Shown: positions 24,207-31,500 of the stretch, one piece after another
How the letters are laid out: each line of letters begins with the position of its first letter
How positions within the stretch are numbered: position 1 is the first letter of the stretch
Source of the DNA: Glandiceps talaboti
Lineage: Eukaryota; Hemichordata; Enteropneusta; Spengelidae
NCBI RefSeq assembly: GCF_964340395.1
Contig: NC_135553.1
Span: 8,761,001-8,792,500, forward strand
Length of the DNA stretch: 31,500 bases
Reading direction: 5' to 3'
Notes under the pieces: generated by a model
The model's input: the letters and a program-made list of their open reading frames with translations, nothing else
Database searches by the model: none
What the model was told of the DNA's origin: nothing
Program-made: the position numbers and the translations under genes

Positions 24207-24324
24207 CAATCTGATTAAAATCTGATGTTAGATAGGCTGGTTTTCCTGTATTTACCTTTATTCCATCGTTATTGCGTCTTTTACGTTAGTTTTTATTTTT
24301 CCTGGGCGAACGCCTTTCCAAAGG
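24207..24324. mobile_element. MITE copy C, truncated, inserted in SDR exon 1
   Basis: It begins with the family end CAATCTGATTAAAATCTGATG. It then shares, in order, GTATTTACCT, ATCGTT, a T-rich block, GGGCGAACGCC and TTTCC with the reverse complement of copy A. The far terminal repeat is missing; in its place is a 20-bp inverted junction, AACGCCTTTCCAAAGGCGTT (24309-24328). It replaces about four codons of the NAD-binding loop of the second SDR copy. Confidence 0.75.
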
Positions 24325-24670
24325 CGTTATAAGTGCCACTTTGTTAGAGAGTTCCATATTGTCTGTCGAGTCTTGGTGTCACTTAATGTATGACGTCACA
24401 TTTTCAGTTCAACCGGAACTGTTCATTCACGATAGTCTGAGAGACGGCTGCGATGCACTACCCATTTTAGGGACTTATCAATCAGTGTTGACAGTCTGGT
24501 GAGGTCGGTGGATTTTGTCTTTGTCACTCCCCCACCCCACCCCTTGTGAAACCCAAACCAGGGAGACTATTTTACCTAGCTGTAAAACAATTGACACAAG
24601 GCAGCACCATAATATATTTGATGTAGTATGCGTAAGGAAAAAAAGTGGTAACCATTTTTTCATTAAATTA

Positions 24671-24671
<1 letters not shown>

Positions 24672-24750
<79 letters not shown>
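24672..24750. repeat. (CA)n/(TA)n microsatellite
   Basis: About 33 CA units are followed by a short TA run. It lies upstream of the second SDR copy. Confidence 0.97.
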
Positions 24751-25482
24751 GTTTTGGTAGTACTGGAGCTCTTTCTTGGTTGTAACTTGGAGTTTCACGC
24801 ATTGTGCGATCATCAGACAACTCTCAGAGTGTGTGTGTCTGTGATTTATGGAAAAATAAATGGAAATTATGGCCACAAAAGTCAATTGGGAAATAAAAGA
24901 TTGTCGATTTCTTTGGAAACAAGAACTTTTTGTCTTTTTATTATTCCAAAAGTACCAGAAAACAAGCTTTCATATGGCAAAGTTTTGAGACAATTTAATA
25001 ATGATGATCATCAATAATCTTCCCTGGGGATGGTATAATCCGAGTTTTTGACTGGTTGACGACACATAGTCGACGCGATAGTGTGCGCGACAGAGGTGTA
25101 CCACCACCCACCCCCCGGGGGGGTCATCTTATTGCTAGGAAATGTGTTATAGTTGCACAAACAGGTCAAGTTAAGAAAACCGGATTGAATCGAAAATAAA
25201 ACAAAAGTCTATAGTGAGGCAGAGAGAAAAGATATTAAAACATTTACGTGAAAATATGCGATTACGGGACACGAAAAAAATCCTTCTAAGTGGTTAAACA
25301 ATCTCTGGGCCACTGTGTTAATCAGACCGTGTTCACTCCCTTCAAACCAGTAGCGATTGTTTACGATGAATTACGACGAGTGCCGAGTGTGTCACTCATT
25401 ACCACTGCTGGCAAAGACGGAACACAGTGCTAGAGAAATCCATTTGACTATACGGTGGAGATGATCGTAACACGTATAGGAC

Positions 25483-25605
25483 TAATCTGATTAAAAGAAG
25501 GCGGCCATCACCCTGAACAAAACAAATGAGACAAAACGATGTATTGAAATAGAGGTAAATAAAGACATCTAGCCGCTTTCACCACATCAGATTTTAATCA
25601 GATTG
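25483..25605. mobile_element. MITE copy B with perfect 9-bp target duplication
   Basis: 123 bp, starting TAATCTGATTAAAAG and ending TTTTAATCAGATTG. It is flanked on both sides by GTATAGGAC (25474-25482 and 25606-25614). It shares with copy A the interior blocks AGGCGGCCATCACCC, AACAAAACAAATGA and GAGGTAAATAAAGACAT. A 9-bp duplication with TIRs of this kind is typical of Mutator-like non-autonomous elements. Confidence 0.88.
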
Positions 25606-25669
25606 GTATAGGACTAGACTTCAAAGATGCCCACTACACTATAGACACACATATACAGTAAGAATAACC

Positions 25670-25675
25670 TTTATT
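25670..25675 (-). terminator. Candidate polyadenylation signal AATAAA
   Basis: The plus strand TTTATT in CCTTTATTTCATGG reads AATAAA on the minus strand. It stands at the change from repeat-rich to repeat-poor DNA. The hexamer is common by chance in AT-rich DNA, so the call rests mostly on position. Confidence 0.3.
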
Positions 25676-26333
25676 TCATGGATACCACATACAAATCAAA
25701 GTGTCAAAGGTAATATGTAGGATCAAAAAATCATTACAAACTTGGAAAATAGACTTTTTTTACATATCACTTTAAACTCACACATGGTGTATCGAGAGTT
25801 TCTTAAACACAGAGTTAAATGCAGCTAATATAAACTATTTTAATAAACATCTCAGAACAATTGAAAATGTTCACTCTGATGATCGATACAGGTTAAATTT
25901 GAAGTGAAGTTACCAATCTCTACATGTACATGATCTGGTTATACAGAGGTCTGAAACACAAATATAACTGTATTGTTTTTTATATGTAGAAAGGAATTTT
26001 ATCTTTGAAAATGTTTAGTACATGTACACAAAACGGTGTCCTTATTGCAGGATACAGTTACAAATAACTTTCATCATTATTTGTATAAAAGCAATATATA
26101 GTATTTTACATTAAAATTGCACATATACTGCTATCAGATAGGTAGGAGAGATACTGTGTACATATCACATGTCCCATCATATACAGGTGTACATACTTCA
26201 GCTCATGTGCATTAGTACATGAGGCGGTTTACAGCTGTATATATTCCCTTTAATCTCTCATATCATGCTTGTACCACAATTGCATTGCATGTAACAAGGC
26301 CCTACATGCGTTTACTCATGTATTCACCTCAGT

Positions 26334-26496
26334 TGTGCATGTTCGTTTACATAATGACCACTGGAATACATTTATCAGCTGCACATGTTCATCTACATAA
26401 TGACCACTGGAATACATTTATCAGCTGCACATGTTCATCTACATAATGACCACTGGAATAAATTTATCAGCTGCACATGTTCATCTACATAATGAC
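26334..26496. repeat. 46-bp tandem repeat, 3.5 copies
   Basis: Units begin TGCACATGTTCATCTACATA and continue ATGACCACTGGAATACATTT. They start at 26334 (diverged), 26380, 26426 and 26472, and the inner copies are nearly identical. Confidence 0.93.
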
Positions 26497-27674
26497 TTCA
26501 TTTCAATGATCATGTGACATCCTGCTGCTGAAGAACAACCTTATTGGGCAATTAGGCGTCAAGATTTTCAAATCGTATTATCAACTGTTTGCAATTCTAG
26601 TTACAAGCATGTTATGAGAGATCAAACGAAATATTGCTGGCTCTGTAGACAGGCTAAGTGTATATATACATACTGGTGCATGTATATATATAAGTTCCAC
26701 AAACTCTGCACAAATTTGAGCTTATCAATCAATGCTACACATTGGCAATATCCCCAGGGTGATAACTGACAACTCTTTTCATCAAAGTTCTACTCTCCTA
26801 AACATCAAATATGATGAAAAAGTATCAAGGGAGAATAACATATATTTTGCTCGAGTTATCCTACATGTCAAAAAAATATTTAAAGGCCCATAACTCAATC
26901 CCAGGTTCTCACATAAGGGCTATCTGTGGAGCCAAAATGGTTTAGTCTATATGCTAGTGTGGCTTCAAATCTTAAGATATCTCTTCACCCCATCTAGCTG
27001 TATGAGAAATCATGAATCAAAGTTGTTCGTGCAAATGGGTAAACTATAGAAACATGTAAGGAACCATAACTTTGTTCTGGGCCAACTTTTTCTACCGCCC
27101 TGCCAGACAACTGTTTTTCACATCCACATTTTACTCGTAATGTTAACTGTGCCTTTGATTACCATGACTTGCAATCCTATATATAATGAATATTGACTTG
27201 AGTAAGTAACATTAACTTGACTCTGAGAATAGCCTCATGAAATAATCCACTAACCTGATAACAGAGTTGTTTATAAAACAGGAAGCATGATAAGACACAC
27301 TTTAGTGGGAAAAGTGATCTTAGAGAGAAAATACTGACATGGGAAAGTTGAAACTGAGACATCTCAGAAAATGTGTGAATCTGTGCAGTTTTTTTTAAAA
27401 GAGGTTGACATCGGAGGTACTGTTTATAAGTTAAAGGCAGACCTATTCTAAATATTTCATATACACATGTATGAATGAAATGGCAATTTTAACAGCACAA
27501 TTGTGGCAAGTTGTCACAATGAACTCACAACAAAATATTATACAAGTAGATACAGTTCTCCCAAATCACCTCTCTAACCTTACAAAATAGGTTCCTTTGA
27601 TCTCTTCCATAATATTTAACATTGCTTTGACCAATCACATAATGACAGATCACCCATGACATTTAAAGTCATTT

Positions 27675-27855
27675 TAGGTCGCCTATGACCGCTTACATTC
27701 TGAGGTCACCTCTAACCCCCTCACACTCTAGTTTATCACCTCTGACCTCTCAAATTATGAGTCACCTCCAACCTCTTAAAACATGATTGGCCCTCCCTGA
27801 CCTTCTGCATCCAGAGATAGGTCACCTCTGACCTCTCACATAATGAGGTCACCTT
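27675..27855. repeat. Degenerate minisatellite of AGGTCAC/TGACCT boxes
   Basis: Boxes AGGTCGCC, AGGTCACC, ATCACC, AGTCACC, AGGTCACC and AGGTCACC recur about every 25-32 bp, several followed by TCTGACCTC. The units are about 28-30 bp and strongly diverged. They contain AGGTCA/TGACCT, the half-site of nuclear receptors. Confidence 0.7.
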
Positions 27856-28074
27856 CATCATGTCAGTTTGCATGACGTCACCACTGACTACCCTCTTTAC
27901 AAATTTCAATTTTTATAAACTGTTTCGATATTATTGCATTTTGTAATTATCAATGTGCAAATCTCAATCTTCTCTGCACTATTGTAATGACTTTTGTTCA
28001 CTAAAAGGTACTGAGCTCATGGATAAAGTTGCTCAGTGTTAGCCAACAACAGCGACCAGCTGTGACTTAACCTG

Positions 28075-28090
28075 CCTGTAGAGGGCAGTG
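28075..28090 (+). promoter_or_regulatory. CTCF-like motif
   Basis: CCTGTAGAGGGCAGTG resembles the core of the bilaterian CTCF site (AGRKGGCR). This is a single-motif match only. Confidence 0.25.
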
Positions 28091-29924
28091 TTACAAATGC
28101 AAGAGATCTGTATTTACATTATCACTGTAAATGCCAATACATATTAAATTGACAAATCATTTTAATGAACAACTTGAAAACCTAAAAGTTTTCAATAAAA
28201 AAGCAATGTATTATTTATTTTCTCTTAACAGGGATAAAAAGTAAACACATTTCTTTTTGAAAACCCAATCTTAGTTCATTTTAGTATAATTTTTGCACTT
28301 CACCAAAAAAAAAATGGTCTTTGACACAATTACAAAATTTCATGATAAAATGAAGTCTATAACAATGGAAAACAATATTACAACACTTTTGAATTGCAAC
28401 AAATTTTTAAAGAAAATTTCTATTCATCAATAAAGACAATTTAAAAAAAAAAATTTTGTGAAGGTCACAAAACATGAAATGTCTTTATTATGATGTAGGA
28501 GGTAGACACTTTGTACACCATGGTACTTACATCGGCTTTCTAGTGATCTGGGTGATCTTATTTCATGTTGCTTCCAATCGCAAGACTTCAAAACTTAAGG
28601 TGGTAAATGTTTGAGTAAAACAAAGTAAGAAAAAATCTGTTTAAAAAGGGTGTAGTCTGCAACTTTTGGTTCATAGTACTTAATTTTGTTTACAAGGAAC
28701 AGAGATTGTAACTTATGGGTCTTGGTTGTTACTTTTTCCCGACAAGGTGTACTTTATGATTCTTAGTGGAGCCCCCCGTCTGCAACTTATGGTTCTTGGT
28801 GGTTACTTTAACCTTGCGTCTTGGACTTTTGAAGTCCCCGTGTATATATAGCCACTTCTAGCACATATCTACATGTAGAGTAAGACTTAGATTAAGGGTG
28901 TATTTATTTGACGTTTTAGTTGAGAATGGAACCCAAGTTACATACTGCCACTCCAACTTTGGTTTCTATATCCAGTCTGGTCACACTGGAGGTCAAAGTT
29001 CATACGAGCTTTGATCCTTAAAAAAATTATAATTTTTCGTTTGAAATCAGGTGATGGGAAACAAAAAAAAAGAAGAGAAATAACTAGTGTTCTTACTTAT
29101 TAAGTGCTTTATTCAATGTTTCTGATAATGTTTCATTTATATCACGAGTACAAATTAATCTTGCATGGTACCATGTGTATTTTTGTACATATTCGATACG
29201 AAAGTTCAGTTTCCACATGCAGAGTTTCACACGAAACGATGCTAATGCAGCATTCAAATCAAATTTGGGAATGAAATGAATGATGATACAATGTATTACA
29301 CATTATTGATCAAAAAAATCAGAGCTCTACCACCCAGCAGCTAAAATGACTTGGATATTTATATCTTAAACTCTGACATGACTTGAATTATTGTATTTTT
29401 TCCATCGTTACACAAAACACTGAAACATATCAAAGATTAAAACAATAAAGTAAATCTCAAATATGGCAATCAATGGCTTAAAATGTTACAAATTCAAAAA
29501 CATTTATTTTTTTCATTTTTTTTTTAAATCTTGTATTTTGAATTATGATAATTATACAATATGTTTTAAAATTGATATAGATGTTTGGTAAACTCACTGA
29601 GTGGTTACTTGTTCTTTTACCACGTGAGTCATGATATAAATGATGATATTCTAATAAATTGATAATTTGATCACCATGGCAACAATAGATAAAACATATA
29701 AAATATCTACTGGTTATAAAAACACTTGAGTTTATGTATGTCTTTTAAGAATCATTTGAGTGTGCTCAAGTTCAAGTGTTGAGATTATGTTAATTTATCT
29801 TGATGTGACATGAACAACAATAGGGTATAAATCCAAAATTCATATCTGAATAACTTTGTTAATAATAACATTTTAATATTTACACTAATTTAATCTACTA
29901 TATATTCCACTTTTGTGCATGGTT

Positions 29925-30165
29925 TATGACACTGCAGTTTATGTGATGACATTGCAGTTTGCGTTGATTACATCACATTTTATGCTGTGACATCATGGCT
30001 TACATGTGGTGATGACATCACAGTTTGTGTGTGGTTCTGACATCACAGTTTGTGTGTGGTTCTGACATCACAGTTTGTGTGTGGTAATGACACCACAGTT
30101 TGTGTGTGGAAATAACATCACAGTTTCTGTGTGGTGATGTCATCACATTTTTCATGGTAATAACA
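29925..30165. repeat. 25-bp tandem repeat TGACATCACAGTTTGTGTGTGGT
   Basis: TGACATCA-type boxes start at 30013, 30038, 30063, 30088, 30113 and 30138 with an exact 25-bp period. Four or five weaker copies lie upstream from about 29925 (TGACACTGCAGTTTATG and similar). The array was built by tandem duplication and is most uniform in the middle. Confidence 0.92.
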
Positions 30166-30655
30166 ACACAGTCTGTACCCTTTTGTGAAGTACGTTACCA
30201 CACACCCATACACAAAACCAACACATCACAGACTTAATTGCTTACTGTCTGTATCTAATTCCAATACATAAAGAGTTGACAAAAGTCCAGGTATATGAGA
30301 ACAACTTGGTAAACCTATGTGAGTAATAATTAATATTTCAGAAAAGTAGGAACTAGATACCTTAGAGTCCAAATAAAGAAGAGGGATTGTTATAACGCTA
30401 CAGGTAGATTCTACTGACTAAATGTTATCTCACATTTTGTAAACTAAGGTTTTGTTCATTTCATCCAAATCACTTCGACTGAACCAGATGCTGTAGTCAC
30501 AATTAATTCACACAAATTTGGTGGCTTGATGAATACCTAATGAGGGAGAATCATGTGACCTTTGACATACATGTAACAAGTGGTACTTGATTTCATGGAA
30601 ATGTTTATAATGCCTTGATGTTATTCAAGTTAGGAGAATCTATATGTAGTGTTAT

Positions 30656-30669
30656 AGCGCCCCCTATAG
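30656..30669 (-). promoter_or_regulatory. CTCF-like motif, opposite orientation
   Basis: AGCGCCCCCTATAG reads CTATAGGGGGCGCT on the minus strand, with the AGGGGGCGC core of CTCF sites. It faces the candidate at 28075. Confidence 0.25.
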
Positions 30670-31500
30670 TCTGTGACAACACTAAGAAATGTACTTTGAT
30701 AGAAAGGGTTAATTTTGAAGACAGTTATATACATCAGTCTCATAAAAAACATCTTGAAAAACCTTTTCTTATTCAGTACTGACAAATATAAACCACGTTT
30801 TCCTTAAAAATATACCAACCTCATTCATAGGTTTCCCAACATTTTTTTATACACCTATATGTCTCCCCCCGGCACTAAAACGATGACAATAGTTACTACT
30901 AACTCACCTGTAACATTCCCAGGTGCCGTGTACATGGTGAATGTATTGTTAATGACTCATTCAAAGCTAACAGAGTTAGTGATGTCATCAATATGCAAAT
31001 ATACATCAAGTAAGTTTAAAAGTTTTCTCTCAAGTGCACTGGTGTGAGTGAACAAGGCAATATAACGATAAACGATGGTGTACACAGTAAATAATGACTA
31101 AATACAGCTGTGGATACATATTTACCATATTTCAGCCTATTCTGACAAAAAAAAACCCACAAAATTCATCAGATTTATTACTCTGTTCGAAGACAGATAG
31201 CAAACTAAACATACACCTCATCGTGGTAAGGTCTTTTGAAATGACTATGGCACTTTGTACACCTTTTGTGTGAAATGTCAATTTTGAATAAAAACTACAA
31301 CTTTTCATCAAAGACAGCAACAAGCCTTCTTTTCATTCGTCAATCACGACCTTTCACCTTTGTTTGTTTGTTTGTTACATGATGAAGATTTTACTTCCTC
31401 TTGGGGGGACAAAAATTTAATTATATTAATTTCTTCCGTTTTAAATATCTACAGCTTCAACTGAGTTTCCACTGAATCCCCTTATTTAATATAATTTGTA

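Larger units (their letters stand above)
18997..24357 (-). pseudogene. Second 15-PGDH-like SDR copy, probably a pseudogene
   Basis: Exons 2-6 are intact and have exactly the lengths of the first gene: 22287-22413 (127), 21504-21610 (107), 20919-21015 (97), 20389-20465 (77), 19954-20093 (140). They keep the NAD-selecting Asp (IIDIN), NNAA, NTAS, YGATK and CPGKVDTP. Three oddities: (a) exon 1 (MELSNKVALIT 24325-24357, GIGRAITERLLEERIK 24160-24207) is split by about 117 bp of MITE-derived DNA with an in-frame TAA at 24286-24288, destroying the glycine-rich NAD loop; (b) intron 3 uses a GC donor (CTG|GCAAGT); (c) exon 7, found by its acceptor and A-ATG-TCT start at 19148, reads only MSPVAAK before TAA at 19124. 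The rest of exon 7 (to 18997) is a two-unit repeat of about 37 bp. No simple splice restores the frame. A truncated or chimeric transcript from another promoter is possible. Confidence 0.8.
25615..31500. other. Non-coding 5.9-kb AT-rich tract; possible long 3'UTR on the minus strand
   Basis: No exon with domain resemblance was found on either strand, and long open frames are absent. Unlike the rest of the window it lacks long microsatellites and recognisable MITEs, but it has three minisatellites. A minus-strand AATAAA at 25670-25675 near the left end would suit the polyadenylation signal of a gene whose coding part lies beyond 31500. This is inference; intergenic DNA is the alternative. Confidence 0.4.

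Noticed and set aside
24754-25017. 87-codon plus-strand frame
   Set aside because: No splice support or family resemblance, and it starts at the edge of the CA/TA microsatellite.

Overview
This is metazoan nuclear DNA. Genes are split by spliceosomal introns (GT-AG, with one GC-AG), intergenic space is large and AT-rich, and microsatellites, minisatellites and small inverted-repeat transposons are dense. The gene families (a 15-hydroxyprostaglandin-dehydrogenase-like SDR and an SLC16 transporter) and the repeat load would suit a marine invertebrate, possibly a deuterostome such as amphioxus or an acorn worm. The species cannot be fixed by eye.

Layout, left to right. (1) The left edge (minus strand) holds the first coding exon of a secreted protein that runs off the window. 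(2) 1555-6410 (minus) is a complete seven-exon classical SDR gene, 255 codons, resembling 15-PGDH/HPGD; its first intron carries a 500-bp tetranucleotide array. (3) 6411-12558 is a patchwork: a 23-bp perfect hairpin, an orphan last exon of the same SDR family with a frameshift, a 658-bp TIR transposon, a minisatellite, and fragments of a low-complexity gene with a CxxC motif (about 10.8-11.85 kb, + strand) whose end is partly duplicated at 8330. (4) 12559-16656 (+) is a complete four-exon SLC16-like transporter, 482 residues, with a 141-bp foldback element in intron 2. (5) 16657-19000 holds a 361-bp TTAA-bounded foldback element and a diverged second copy. (6) 18997-24357 (minus) is a second SDR copy. 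Exons 2-6 match the first gene in length base for base, but exon 1 is split by a MITE-like insertion with a stop, and exon 7 has decayed into a short tandem repeat; it is probably a pseudogene. (7) 25650-31500 has no coding signal. It begins at a minus-strand AATAAA, is AT-rich, and contains three minisatellites. It may be a long 3'UTR of a gene beyond the right edge, or intergenic DNA.

The theme is a tandemly duplicated SDR cluster in decay around an inserted or nested SLC16 transporter, with at least five small DNA-transposon families, one of which directly broke a coding exon. I saw no operon, CRISPR, RNA gene or wholly new system. The most distinctive observations are the MITE-split Rossmann exon, the orphan terminal exon on the far side of the transporter gene, and the large hairpin elements.
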